Assembly (NCBI GenBank): GCA_964612185.1
Contig: CAZTCR010000006.1
Coordinates: 1 to 64,000, forward strand
Origin: UBA1447 sp964612185
GTDB lineage: Bacteria > Bacillota > Clostridia > Oscillospirales > Acutalibacteraceae
Length of the DNA: 64,000 nucleotides
Direction of reading: 5' to 3'
Part shown: in pieces, positions 9,901 through 17,584 of the stretch
Numbering within the stretch: the first letter of the stretch is position 1
How the letters are laid out: every line of letters begins with the position of its first letter
The notes under the pieces: model-generated
Seen by the model: only the letters and a program-made list of their open reading frames with translations
Database searches by the model: none
Told to the model about the DNA's origin: nothing
Program-made: the position numbers and the translations under genes

Positions 9901-10244
9901 AGGAATGGAACGAAATCGAGCGTCATTCGGAAATCGGATACAGAATACTCGGTTCCGTCAATGAGTTTTCAAAAATCGCGGATTATATTTTGGAGCATCA
10001 CGAACGCGTTGACGGAAAGGGCTACCCCAGGGGCTTGAGCGACTTGGAGATATCTTTGCAGGCAAAAATAATCGCTGTTGCCGACGCCTACGACGCGATG
10101 ATGACCGACAGACCGTATAGAAAAGCGCTGACCAAAACCCAGGCTGTCGAACAGCTCAAAAAGCATTCCGGCACCCAGTTTGACCGAAATGTTGCTGAAG
10201 TTTTCGTTGAAATGGTACTGGGGCTCAAGTGGCAGCCGATGTGA
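6993..10244 (+). CDS. Membrane PAS-GGDEF-HD-GYP c-di-GMP regulator
   Basis: 1083 residues, GTG start after AAGGGG. TM1 about 17-38, an extracytoplasmic sensor region about 40-190, TM2 about 193-215, then four PAS/PAC-like modules (about 235-355, 365-485, 490-605, 610-735). The GGDEF domain has intact GGDEF (820-824) and an RSDD product-inhibition I-site (811-814). The C-terminal HD-GYP domain has HDIGK (949-953), HHE (1002-1004) and DGKGYP (1007-1012). All catalytic signatures of both c-di-GMP synthesis and hydrolysis are present, so it is potentially bifunctional. It is monocistronic with its own promoter. The ligands of the outer domain and the PAS modules are not evident. Confidence 0.92.
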   Translation: MNSKENADTPKMKNRRRYFGILYITLLLLSAIFIWHAWVSSIEAIEHDARAVAMAAKNTLDIEKIAGLQGEASDVDSEPYRFIKEKLVLFAAEDDEIRFVYLFALRGEEIVILADSETPDSKDYSPPGQIYDEADAAYFEPFFSAGEDIFFTPVNKDRWGSWKSVLVPLYNQDTGELMAVLGLDYPVRTWFLPAIIETTQTTGILLAIFMLSIAINAMVKKNYLLEQKKEDLLVANQALAESENEYKLLISQMQQGLAVHEIILDTTGKPVDYRFISINKSFEEQTGLVGSEIVGKTVMQVLPNTEQYWLDNYANVALTGEPLEYENYSGELDKYFHVNAFSPQKNRFAVIVTDITARKKTENTLRESEEKYRNIFDYSPVGIFNFDLNGIIIDCNNRFVEIVGSSRAALVGLSILKLPDQKIVECVKGVLKGIITEYRDTYHAVTSEKVTPILGKFSPILSESGEIIGGTGIIEDITERKKLGDELRLKSMVLDQLEEHITITDLNGVITYVNRVQTDVLAYTPQEIVGKKTDVFGEDPAKGASQKEILEKTLENGSWQGEVVNYASDGRELIMDCRTQVVSDECGNPVALGGIAMDITARKKMEIALYNEKEQFRTTLLSVGDGVIATDAQGYVTVLNAVAENLTGHNQTEAFGKPLEEVFRIINEFTGNEVENPVASVLSTGEVFELSNHTILLAPDGTGRYIEDSAAPIKDAQGNITGVVLVFRDVTDKRIRQQKIEFLSYHDQLTGLHNRRYYEQEVQRLDKERYYPMTLVMADVNGLKLTNDAFGHDAGDMLLQKIADILKRECRSDDIVARIGGDEFVLLLPQTDAKNAETIIARINAAIAKEKIDNLVLSISVGYAVKDDAAVSMNEIFMVAEDAMYRNKLSDSSSMRSKTIDLIMNSLFAKNEREMFHSERVGEICEAIAKEMGFAQVEVDQIRLAGLMHDIGKIGISEEVLNKEGKLKSQEWNEIERHSEIGYRILGSVNEFSKIADYILEHHERVDGKGYPRGLSDLEISLQAKIIAVADAYDAMMTDRPYRKALTKTQAVEQLKKHSGTQFDRNVAEVFVEMVLGLKWQPM

Positions 10245-10322
10245 ACCGATTCTAACTGTCCCTCCATATCCCAAATAACGGATTCGGCCGTGGCCGGGTT
10301 CGTATTTTTTTGCCGTTCTTGC

Positions 10323-10351
10323 TTTACAAAGGCATAGCAGCGTGTTATCAT
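10323..10351 (+). promoter_or_regulatory. Promoter of aspS
   Basis: TTTACA (10323-10328), 17-nt spacer, TATCAT (10346-10351), about 60 nt before the chosen start. Confidence 0.6.
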
Positions 10352-10410
10352 AAAAAGTAATTTTTTTGTAAATGGCGAATCGTTTTGAAACACAGCGGGA
10401 GTTGAGCAGA

Positions 10411-11742
10411 ATGAGATATACGGGAGAAAAGACAATTCAATCTGTATGTACGCTTGCGGACATGAAAACGGCGGCGGGCAGCAACAACATTGTCAGGTTC
10501 CACGGTGCGGTTCACAAAATCAGGGACATGGGCGATGTAGCCTTTGTCATCGTGCGCATCATCGACGGCACCGTTCAATGCGTGTGGGACAAAAGCCATC
10601 CCGCTTTAGATTTAAAAAACATCTGTGAGGAAGCCTGCGTGCGTTTTACCGGCACCGCACAACCGGAAGAGCGCGCCCCGCATGGTTTTGAAATTTGCCT
10701 GCAAAGTGTGGGGGCAATCGCGAAACCGGCGGCGCCCATGCCGGTCATCATCAATAAAGGCAAAATCAAGGCAACTATCGAAACACTGCTCAACTACCGC
10801 CCCGCCACCCTGCGTGCAAGTGAGATGCGCGCCAAATTCCGTATACAAGACGGCATTGTGCGCGGGTTTCGCGACTTTCTGCATACGCAGGGTTTTACCG
10901 AAATTCATACGCCGAAACTGGTTGCCGCCTCGGCGGAGGGCGGGGCGAATGTGTTTAAGATGGAATACTTCGGGCGCAAAGCGTTCCTTGCCCAAAGCCC
11001 GCAAGTGTACAAACAAACCATGGTCGGTGTTTTCGAGCGCGTGTACGAGGTCGGCCCCGTTTTTCGCGCGGAAAAGCACAGCACCAGCCGCCACCTGAAC
11101 GAATACACCAGCCTGGACTTCGAGATGGGTTATATTGACAGCTTTTACGACATCATGGAGATGGAAACGGGCTTTTTAAAGCACACCTTTGAACTGCTCA
11201 AACGCGAATACGCGGCGGAAATCGAGCAGCTACAAATCGATGTACCCGTACCGGATAAAATCCCATGCGTCACCTTTAAGGATGCCAAGGAAATGGTTGC
11301 CGAAAAATATAACCGCCGCATCAAAGACCCTAATGACCTCGAGCCGGAGGAAGAGCAGTTAATCGGCAGACTTTTTAAAGAAAATTACAACAGTGACTTT
11401 GTTTTTGTCACCCATTATCCATCCAAAAAGCGTCCTTTTTACGCCATGGATGACCCGGATGACAACAAAGTGACGCTGAGCTTTGACCTGTTGTTCCGGG
11501 GTGTGGAAATCACCACCGGCGGGCAGCGCGTGCATGATTACCACGCGCAGGTGGAAAAGATGATTGCCAAAGGGTTGGACCCCGAAGACTTCACCACTTA
11601 CTTAATGCTCCACAAATACGGTATCCCGCCCCACGGCGGGCTTGGTATCGGGCTTGAAAGGCTTTGCATGCGCCTGTTTAACGACGATAACATCCGCCAT
11701 GCAACCCTGTTCCCGCGGGATTTGAGCAGGCTGGAACCGTGA
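10411..11742 (+). CDS. aspS: Aspartyl-tRNA(Asp/Asn) synthetase, archaeal type, predicted nondiscriminating
   Basis: 443 residues from the ATG at 10411, chosen because GGGAG lies 9 nt upstream; an in-frame ATG at 10372 has no ribosome binding site. OB-fold anticodon domain, then a class II catalytic core with motif 2 (FRAEKHSTSRHLNE) and motif 3 (GIGLERLCMRL); it lacks the bacterial insertion domain, so it is the short archaeal type. At the two positions known to set specificity in this type it has His35 (GAVHKIRD) and Pro90 (RAPHGFEI), the pair reported in relaxed-specificity enzymes, where discriminating enzymes carry Trp/Gln and Lys. It would load Asp on tRNA-Asn for conversion by GatCAB, whose genes follow 294 nt downstream. 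Confidence 0.9.
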   Translation: MRYTGEKTIQSVCTLADMKTAAGSNNIVRFHGAVHKIRDMGDVAFVIVRIIDGTVQCVWDKSHPALDLKNICEEACVRFTGTAQPEERAPHGFEICLQSVGAIAKPAAPMPVIINKGKIKATIETLLNYRPATLRASEMRAKFRIQDGIVRGFRDFLHTQGFTEIHTPKLVAASAEGGANVFKMEYFGRKAFLAQSPQVYKQTMVGVFERVYEVGPVFRAEKHSTSRHLNEYTSLDFEMGYIDSFYDIMEMETGFLKHTFELLKREYAAEIEQLQIDVPVPDKIPCVTFKDAKEMVAEKYNRRIKDPNDLEPEEEQLIGRLFKENYNSDFVFVTHYPSKKRPFYAMDDPDDNKVTLSFDLLFRGVEITTGGQRVHDYHAQVEKMIAKGLDPEDFTTYLMLHKYGIPPHGGLGIGLERLCMRLFNDDNIRHATLFPRDLSRLEP

Positions 11743-11749
11743 CGAGGTT

Positions 11750-11777
11750 TTAGTGGTTAGTGGTCAGTGGTCAGTGA
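11750..11777 (+). repeat. Tandem 7-bp repeat, four units
   Basis: TTAGTGG, TTAGTGG, TCAGTGG, TCAGTGA in direct succession, starting 8 nt after the aspS stop. Same family as 5728-5762 and 49802-49836. Confidence 0.8.
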
Positions 11778-11781
11778 AAAT

Positions 11782-11965
11782 CCCCCTGTCAGCAGTCGCT
11801 GACATCCCCCTTTGGCAAGGGGGACAAGTATTTTCCCACCTTGCCTCCCTTCTAAAAAGCTTTAGCTTTTTTAAATGAATGACGAAGTCATTCTATGTGA
11901 AACGGGAGGGGTGACCGCATAGAACCGCACAGCGGTTCATTTACGGTGGTGGGATTGAATCCTCC
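11782..11965 (+). repeat. Composite intergenic hairpin mosaic, copy 1
   Basis: Short perfect hairpins follow one another: GTCAGC/GCTGAC (11788-11803); AAAAAGC/GCTTTTT (11854-11871); GAATGAC/GTCATTC (11877-11893) flanked by TTAAAT and TATG; and, on the opposite strand, GAACCGC/GCGGTTC (11922-11938) with the same flanks. The 73 nt at 11838-11910 are identical to 49966-50038. No coding potential is seen. It fills the aspS-gatC gap. Confidence 0.75.
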
Positions 11966-12036
11966 GGCGGGAAACTTTGCTATCTTTTTTTGAAAAAAGA
12001 TAATATCAATCAACGCTATATCGGAAGGAACTAGTT

Positions 12037-12324
12037 ATGAACATCGACGGCAATCTGATCACCTACCTTGAAAGCCTCGGGCGTATCGAACTCACCGGGG
12101 ATGAGCGGGAAAAATGCGGAAAAAATTTAGCCGATATCCTTGCTTATATGGATACGCTCAACGAGCTTGACACAGCAGGCGTCGAGCCATTATCGCATTC
12201 TTTCCCCGTCACGAATGTATTCCGTGAGGATACGGTGATGCCGTCTGCCGGCAGGGACATCCTGCTCAGTAACGCGCCGCGCCAAAAAGACGGATGTTTT
12301 CAGGTGCCGAAAACGGTTGAATAA
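12037..12324 (+). CDS. gatC: Aspartyl/glutamyl-tRNA amidotransferase subunit C
   Basis: 95 residues, the usual GatC length. Small helical subunit that wraps between GatA and GatB and stabilises the amidotransferase. Typical features are the N-terminal helix region ending in LADILAYMDTLNELDT and VEPLSH followed by FREDTV. Start supported by GGAAGGA upstream. First gene of gatCAB, 26 nt before gatA. Confidence 0.92.
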   Translation: MNIDGNLITYLESLGRIELTGDEREKCGKNLADILAYMDTLNELDTAGVEPLSHSFPVTNVFREDTVMPSAGRDILLSNAPRQKDGCFQVPKTVE

Positions 12325-12350
12325 CGATTGAATACACGGGGAGTTTAACA

Positions 12351-13829
12351 ATGGACATCACACAGATGACGGCTCTGCAGCTGGCAGAAAAAATAAAAGA
12401 GGGTAAAATCAGCGTGCGCGAAGCCGTGGACAGTGTTCTCGCCGCGGTTGATGCTTATGACAGCACCTATCACTGCTATATCACGCTTTGCAGGGATGAA
12501 GCCCATAAGCGCGCGGACGAAGTACAAGCCCTTATTGACGCCGGTGTTGAGCTTTCGCCGCTCGCAGGCGTGCCGGTTTCGATCAAAGACAACATCTGCA
12601 CAAAAGGCATCCGAACCACCTGCGCGTCAAAAATACTCGGCAATTTTGTGCCGACTTACAATGCGAATGTGGTGGAACGCCTGAATGAAGCAGGTATGAT
12701 TCTCATCGGCAAGCTGAACATGGATGAATTTGCCATGGGTTCCACCACGGAAACATCGTTTTTTGGCCCAACGCTCAACCCCTGGGATATCGAACGCGTT
12801 CCGGGCGGCTCTTCCGGCGGCTCTGCCGCGGCTGTCAGCGCGAGCGAAGCGGTCATTGCGCTGGGTTCCGACACGGGCGGTTCCGTCCGCCAGCCAAGCG
12901 CCTTTTGCGGGGTTACAGGACTCAAGCCGACCTACGGCACGGTTTCCCGCCGCGGGCTGGTCGCCTTTGCCTCTTCCCTTGACCAAATCGGACCCATCGG
13001 CAAAGATGCAGCCGATTGCGCAGCGCTTTTCCAAATCATTGCCGGCAAAGACGAGCGGGATTCCACCTCAATGGATTTCAGTTTTGATTATCAATCAGCC
13101 CTGCGCAACGATATCAAGGGGAAAAAGATCGGTATCCCCACCGACTATTTCGGCGAAGGGCTGCAGGAGGACACCAAAACCGCTGTTTTAGCCGCGGCGA
13201 AAAAGCTGGAGGAAATGGGCGCGGTGATTGAAGAATTTCCGCTCCCGATTGCCAAATACGCCATCCCGACTTATTACATTATCGCCTGTGCCGAAGCGTG
13301 CTCCAACCTTTCCCGGTACGACGGCATCAAATACGGCTACGCCTCCCCGGCTGCCGACTCCCTGCGCTCCACTTACATCAAGAGCCGCAGCGAAGGCTTC
13401 GGCATGGAAGTAAAACTGCGCATCATGCTCGGCAATTTTGTGCTGAGCTCCGGTTATTATGACGCTTACTATAAAAAAGCGCTGCAAGCCAAGAAACTCA
13501 TCCAAAAATCTTTCTTTGAGGCGTTCGAAAAATACGATATGCTGCTGGGCCCCGTTTATCCGACCACGGCGCTCAAACGAGGCGAAAGCCTGTCTGACCC
13601 GTTAAAAACCTATTTGGGTGACATTTATACGGTGATGATAAACATTGCCGGCCTGCCGGCGCTCTCGCTCCCCTGCGGGCTCGACAGCGCCGGGCTGCCC
13701 ATCGGTCTGCAGCTTATCGGCAAAGCGTTTGATGAAAGCAGTCTGCTCGGTGCCGGTCACGCTTATCAGCAGGCAACGAACTTTCACAAGCAAAAACCCG
13801 TGTTGGTTCAAGGGGGTGCGGCAAAATGA
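12351..13829 (+). CDS. gatA: Aspartyl/glutamyl-tRNA amidotransferase subunit A (amidase)
   Basis: 492 residues. Amidase-signature enzyme that releases ammonia from glutamine for the amidation of Asp-tRNA-Asn or Glu-tRNA-Gln. The Ser-cisSer-Lys triad is present: K79 (SIKDN), S154 in GGSSGGSAAAVSA and S178 in GSDTGGSVRQPS. Full length for the family. Its TGA overlaps the gatB ATG by one base pattern (ATGA), indicating coupled translation. Confidence 0.95.
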   Translation: MDITQMTALQLAEKIKEGKISVREAVDSVLAAVDAYDSTYHCYITLCRDEAHKRADEVQALIDAGVELSPLAGVPVSIKDNICTKGIRTTCASKILGNFVPTYNANVVERLNEAGMILIGKLNMDEFAMGSTTETSFFGPTLNPWDIERVPGGSSGGSAAAVSASEAVIALGSDTGGSVRQPSAFCGVTGLKPTYGTVSRRGLVAFASSLDQIGPIGKDAADCAALFQIIAGKDERDSTSMDFSFDYQSALRNDIKGKKIGIPTDYFGEGLQEDTKTAVLAAAKKLEEMGAVIEEFPLPIAKYAIPTYYIIACAEACSNLSRYDGIKYGYASPAADSLRSTYIKSRSEGFGMEVKLRIMLGNFVLSSGYYDAYYKKALQAKKLIQKSFFEAFEKYDMLLGPVYPTTALKRGESLSDPLKTYLGDIYTVMINIAGLPALSLPCGLDSAGLPIGLQLIGKAFDESSLLGAGHAYQQATNFHKQKPVLVQGGAAK

Positions 13830-15256
13830 TTTATGAAACCGTTATCGGCTTGGAGGTACACACCGAGCTTTCCACCAAATCAAAGATTTTCTGTACCTGC
13901 ACCACACAGTTCGGCGGCGACCCGAACACCCATGTGTGCGAGGTTTGCTCCGGTATGCCGGGCACCCTGCCCGTACTCAACAGAATGGTTTTGGCATACG
14001 CTGTCCGTACCGGCCTTGCGACGAACTGCAGCATCAACCGATACAACAAGTTTGACCGGAAAAACTATTTTTACCCCGATCTGCCCAAAGCTTATCAGAT
14101 ATCACAGCTTTATATGCCCATCTGCTCGTGGGGTTTTGTGGAAATCAACGCAACCGGCGGCGGTACGAAAAAAATACAAATCAAAGAAATTCACATGGAA
14201 GAAGACGCCGGCAAACTCATCCATGACCCGTGGGAGGATTCAACCCTCGTCGACTACAACCGCTGCGGTGTACCGCTGCTGGAAATTGTCAGCGAGCCGG
14301 ATTTACGCAGCGCGGGGGAGGCCATCGAATACCTGGAGAAGCTCAAGGCTATTCTGCAATACGCCGATGTATCCGACTGCCGGATGCAGGAAGGGTCGCT
14401 GCGCGCGGACATCAATCTCTCCATCCGCCCGGCCGGTTCAACCGAACTCGGTGTCCGGACCGAAATGAAAAACATGAACTCCTTCAAGGCGATTACAAGG
14501 GCAATCGAAAGCGAAACCAAGCGCCAGATCGAACTGCTGGAAGACGGCAAACGGGTGGTGCAGGAAACACGCCGCTGGGATGACAATAAAGGGCAAAGTT
14601 ACGCCATGCGCTCCAAAGAGGACGCGCACGACTATAAGTATTTCCCGGAACCGGACCTGCCGCCGGTTGAAATCAGCGAAAAAATGATTGAGGACATCCG
14701 GGCTGCGCTGCCGGAACTGCCCGAAGAGAAAAAGAAGCGCTATATGGAAACGCTCGGTTTACCCGAGTACGATACGGGCATTATCACAAATTCCATCCAT
14801 TTGGTTAAACTGTTTGAGCAAACGGCTGAGATTTGCGGCAGCCCGAAAGAAGCCGCTAACTGGATCATGGGCGATTTGCTCAAGCTGCTCAATGACACGC
14901 AGACGCTGCCTGAAAACATGACATTTGACGGTGCTTATTTGGGCAAAATCATCAACATGCTCGCCGAAGGCAAGATTAACAGAGGCACGGCAAAAAAGGT
15001 TTTGACCGAAGCTTTTATAAACAATACCGAACCGGAAGCTTATGTCAAAGCCAACAACCTCGGTTTAATGACGGACAATTCCGCAATCCGCGAAGCAATC
15101 GAAAAGGTGCTGGCCGAAAATGAGAAATCCGTAGCCGAATACAAGAGCGGCAAGCAGCAGGCATTTCAGTTCCTCATCGGTCAGAGCATGAAGGCGCTGC
15201 GCGGCCAGGCCCCCGCGCAGGAAGTAACAAAACTGCTTAATGAATTGATCGGATAG
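13826..15256 (+). CDS. gatB: Aspartyl/glutamyl-tRNA amidotransferase subunit B
   Basis: 476 residues. Catalytic kinase/amidotransferase subunit that activates the misacylated tRNA with ATP and transfers ammonia to it. Seen are the N-terminal VIGLEVHTEL, the cysteine pairs of the zinc site (FCTCTTQF and HVCEVCSGMPG), KNYFYPDLPKAYQISQ and HMEEDAGKL. The C-terminal 120 residues are the YqeY-like tRNA-binding helical tail. With the predicted nondiscriminating AspRS this gives the indirect route to Asn-tRNA. Confidence 0.95.
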   Translation: MIYETVIGLEVHTELSTKSKIFCTCTTQFGGDPNTHVCEVCSGMPGTLPVLNRMVLAYAVRTGLATNCSINRYNKFDRKNYFYPDLPKAYQISQLYMPICSWGFVEINATGGGTKKIQIKEIHMEEDAGKLIHDPWEDSTLVDYNRCGVPLLEIVSEPDLRSAGEAIEYLEKLKAILQYADVSDCRMQEGSLRADINLSIRPAGSTELGVRTEMKNMNSFKAITRAIESETKRQIELLEDGKRVVQETRRWDDNKGQSYAMRSKEDAHDYKYFPEPDLPPVEISEKMIEDIRAALPELPEEKKKRYMETLGLPEYDTGIITNSIHLVKLFEQTAEICGSPKEAANWIMGDLLKLLNDTQTLPENMTFDGAYLGKIINMLAEGKINRGTAKKVLTEAFINNTEPEAYVKANNLGLMTDNSAIREAIEKVLAENEKSVAEYKSGKQQAFQFLIGQSMKALRGQAPAQEVTKLLNELIG

Positions 15257-15380
15257 CATGTTGCCGTTGAGCGTTCCAAAAACAAACGGTAAGTGTTCAG
15301 GGTTTATTCATCACTTACTTGTTATTCTATGGTATCATCCAAAATAGGGCGTTACAATTTGAATGGAAAAGGGACTGCAA

Positions 15381-16058
15381 ATGCGAATCCAAAGCGTACA
15401 ATTAATGAATTACACCAGAACAGAAGACACCGTGAACGCTGTCACACATTTTGTGGGCGTTCCCTTCGGTATCGTCGTGCTGGCTCTGTGCATTAAAAAG
15501 AGCTTGGAGCTCAACTCAAAAGCGGGGCTTATCGCCTCCGTGATCTATGGGGTTTCCATTATCATCTTGTACGCCGGTTCCGCCTTTTACCACGGGGTTA
15601 AACCCGGTAAATTGAAAAAAGTGCTGCGCGTGCTTGACCACTGCAATATTTTTCTCCTCATTGCCGGTTCCATGACACCCTATTCGCTCGTCGCCTTCCG
15701 CCCGGAACACCCGGTTTTGTGCTGGGTGACGATTGCTTTCGCCTGGGGAGCGGCATTATTCGGCATTGTCTGTACGGCGATTGACCAGGAAAAATTCAAA
15801 GTGGTTCAAATGGTTCTATACATCTCCATCGGTTGGGTGCTTGTTTTCGCGATGAAGCCCCTGCTCATGGTTTTCCAGGGTTTATTTAGACCCGGTTTGA
15901 TTCTGCTTTTCGTCGGCGGCGGGCTTTATACCCTGGGCGCCATTCTTTGCGGTATCGGCAAAAAGTTCCCCTATTTTCACGCGGTATTTCACGGGTTTGT
16001 TCTGGCGGGCACGGCCGTTCAGTTCGTCTCAGTCTATAAATATGTGTTGGTGATGTAG
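15381..16058 (+). CDS. Hemolysin III / PAQR-family membrane protein
   Basis: 225 residues with seven hydrophobic segments. Family signatures: NAVTHFVGVPFG with its His in TM1, SAFYHGVKP after TM2 and DHCNIFLLIAGSMTPYSL, and a C-terminal HAVFHGFVLAG, together providing the conserved His/Asp/Ser set thought to bind zinc. The ATG at 15381 follows AAAAGGGA at good spacing; an ATG six codons upstream has no site. Monocistronic. Despite the family name, haemolysis is not implied. Confidence 0.85.
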   Translation: MRIQSVQLMNYTRTEDTVNAVTHFVGVPFGIVVLALCIKKSLELNSKAGLIASVIYGVSIIILYAGSAFYHGVKPGKLKKVLRVLDHCNIFLLIAGSMTPYSLVAFRPEHPVLCWVTIAFAWGAALFGIVCTAIDQEKFKVVQMVLYISIGWVLVFAMKPLLMVFQGLFRPGLILLFVGGGLYTLGAILCGIGKKFPYFHAVFHGFVLAGTAVQFVSVYKYVLVM

Positions 16059-16088
16059 TTTTATCGTCTCCAAATCCTCCGCATGCCC

Positions 16089-16136
16089 AAAAGAATCGTT
16101 GCGCAAACCGGTTGCGGCAAACGGTTCTTTTTATTA
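16089..16136 (+). terminator. Intrinsic terminator after the PAQR gene
   Basis: AAAAGAATCGTT (16089-16100) pairs with AACGGTTCTTTT (16120-16131), with one G-T pair, and continues into TTATTATT. Confidence 0.7.
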
Positions 16137-16165
16137 TTGCCCGCTGCATTAGCACCGTGTTTTTC

Positions 16166-16194
16166 TTGACATAGACCGCCCTCCACCCTATACT
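16166..16194 (+). promoter_or_regulatory. Consensus promoter of the PHP operon
   Basis: TTGACA (16166-16171), 17-nt spacer, TATACT (16189-16194). It lies 55 nt before the first PHP gene, leaving no room for a longer N-terminus there. Confidence 0.85.
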
Positions 16195-16249
16195 GATAGA
16201 CAAGTAAAACGAACGCAGAGCTCTGCAAGAAGAACACCGAGGCCATGAG

Positions 16250-17527
16250 ATGAAATCAAATGTGACCGATGAATATAACCCGGAAACTACCGCAAAAGGC
16301 TTTGACGGCACGCGGCGTTTTGCCGTAAAAAACCCGTACGCAACAGTTGACTGGAACACCTGGGGGCATTACCGGGCTAACTTGCATACACACTCCTCCG
16401 CAAGCGATGGCCCGAGCGATTTTGACGAGATGATAGAAGCCTACTACGCCAAAGGTTATGACATTTTGGCCATGACGGATCACGGTGTGGTCAACAGGGG
16501 CTGGAATGTCCCGCCGCAGAGAGTTCCACTTATCAGTTATAAAAAACTGTTCTCCAAACCACGCCATTTGACAGATGAGCGTTACCAACAGATAACCACC
16601 GGTTCCGACCGGGGCGGCAGGGGCATGACGGATGTGCCCTTCGGGATTGAACTCAACGCCGCATCCATCACCCTTACACATGCAAACGGCTTTTTTGTTG
16701 ATTACGGCCAGGGCAAGTGGGGCAGAGAAAATGATTACGAGGGTCCCGTCGCGGCGGTTCACGCGCTTGGCGGGCTGACGCATCTCAACCATCCCGGTGA
16801 CCGCACGCGGGCGAAGTTCGATGTAAAAAACGCGAGAAACCCGAAAAGCATCCGCTATTTTCGCGATATTCTGTTGAAATACAACTCCTGCCTGGGGATA
16901 GAAATCGTCAATGAAACCGATATTTCAACGCGCAACGACCGTATCTTTTGGGACGGTTTGCTCGAAAGCATCATCCCGCTCGGCAGAACTGTATGGGGCT
17001 TTGCCAACAGTGACGCGCACGAGGCAGACAAAATTGATTCGGCTTTCGGCGTTTTCATGATGCCGGAAAATACCGTAGCGAATGTCCGAACCGCGATGGA
17101 AAACGGCACCTTTTTCGCTTGCAGCCGCCTGGCATTCAACGAACTGGGTGAAAATTTTTCGGCAGCCGGCGATTATCCCGCTGTCACCAATATTACTGTC
17201 AACGATGAAAAAGGCATTATCATCATTGAAGGCACCAATTATGATATAATCGAATGGATCGCCAAGGGCGAAATGATTGCAACGGGCGATACGCTGAACC
17301 TTTATGAACACGAGAATCAAATCGGCCGGTATGTGCGTGCCCAGCTCAAAGGTCCCGGCGGTATCTGTTTTACACAGGCATTTATCACGGATGACGGCAG
17401 CCCCGCGCCGCCGGACCCTGCGATTCCTTTTTCGGAAAAGGTTTGGGACCGCTTCGTGTTAATCGTCACCAGCATTCGCGCCGTTGCGCTGATCCGCTAC
17501 TTTTTTGACAGTTTTCGTAAATATTGA
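16250..17527 (+). CDS. PHP-domain metallophosphoesterase-like protein 1 (no signal peptide)
   Basis: 425 residues. PHP metal-site motifs: NLHTHSSASDG (H46, H48), MTDHG (D77, H78), HLNHPGD and FANSDAHE. The core is followed by a beta-rich module (ITVNDEKGIIIIEGTNYDII to FTQAFITDDGS) and a hydrophobic C-terminal stretch. It is a paralogue of the next two genes, but the first 20 residues are hydrophilic where they have signal peptides, and the promoter position rules out a longer start, so it is probably cytoplasmic. GAGG lies upstream of the ATG. Reaction unknown: PHP enzymes hydrolyse phosphoesters. Confidence 0.85.
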   Translation: MKSNVTDEYNPETTAKGFDGTRRFAVKNPYATVDWNTWGHYRANLHTHSSASDGPSDFDEMIEAYYAKGYDILAMTDHGVVNRGWNVPPQRVPLISYKKLFSKPRHLTDERYQQITTGSDRGGRGMTDVPFGIELNAASITLTHANGFFVDYGQGKWGRENDYEGPVAAVHALGGLTHLNHPGDRTRAKFDVKNARNPKSIRYFRDILLKYNSCLGIEIVNETDISTRNDRIFWDGLLESIIPLGRTVWGFANSDAHEADKIDSAFGVFMMPENTVANVRTAMENGTFFACSRLAFNELGENFSAAGDYPAVTNITVNDEKGIIIIEGTNYDIIEWIAKGEMIATGDTLNLYEHENQIGRYVRAQLKGPGGICFTQAFITDDGSPAPPDPAIPFSEKVWDRFVLIVTSIRAVALIRYFFDSFRKY

Positions 17528-17584
17528 ACCGTGACATCCCTCGGCGGCGCGGTTGAATAAATATAAAATATGAGGAGAATGCCT

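Noticed and set aside
11750..11777. CRISPR-like short repeats
   Set aside because: The 7-bp units are direct tandem repeats without spacers, and no cas gene is present in the window.
11981..12002. Terminator before gatC (TATCTTTT/AAAAGATA stem)
   Set aside because: The stem is all A/T at its core without a T tract after it, and a stop here would cut gatCAB from aspS; left uncalled.
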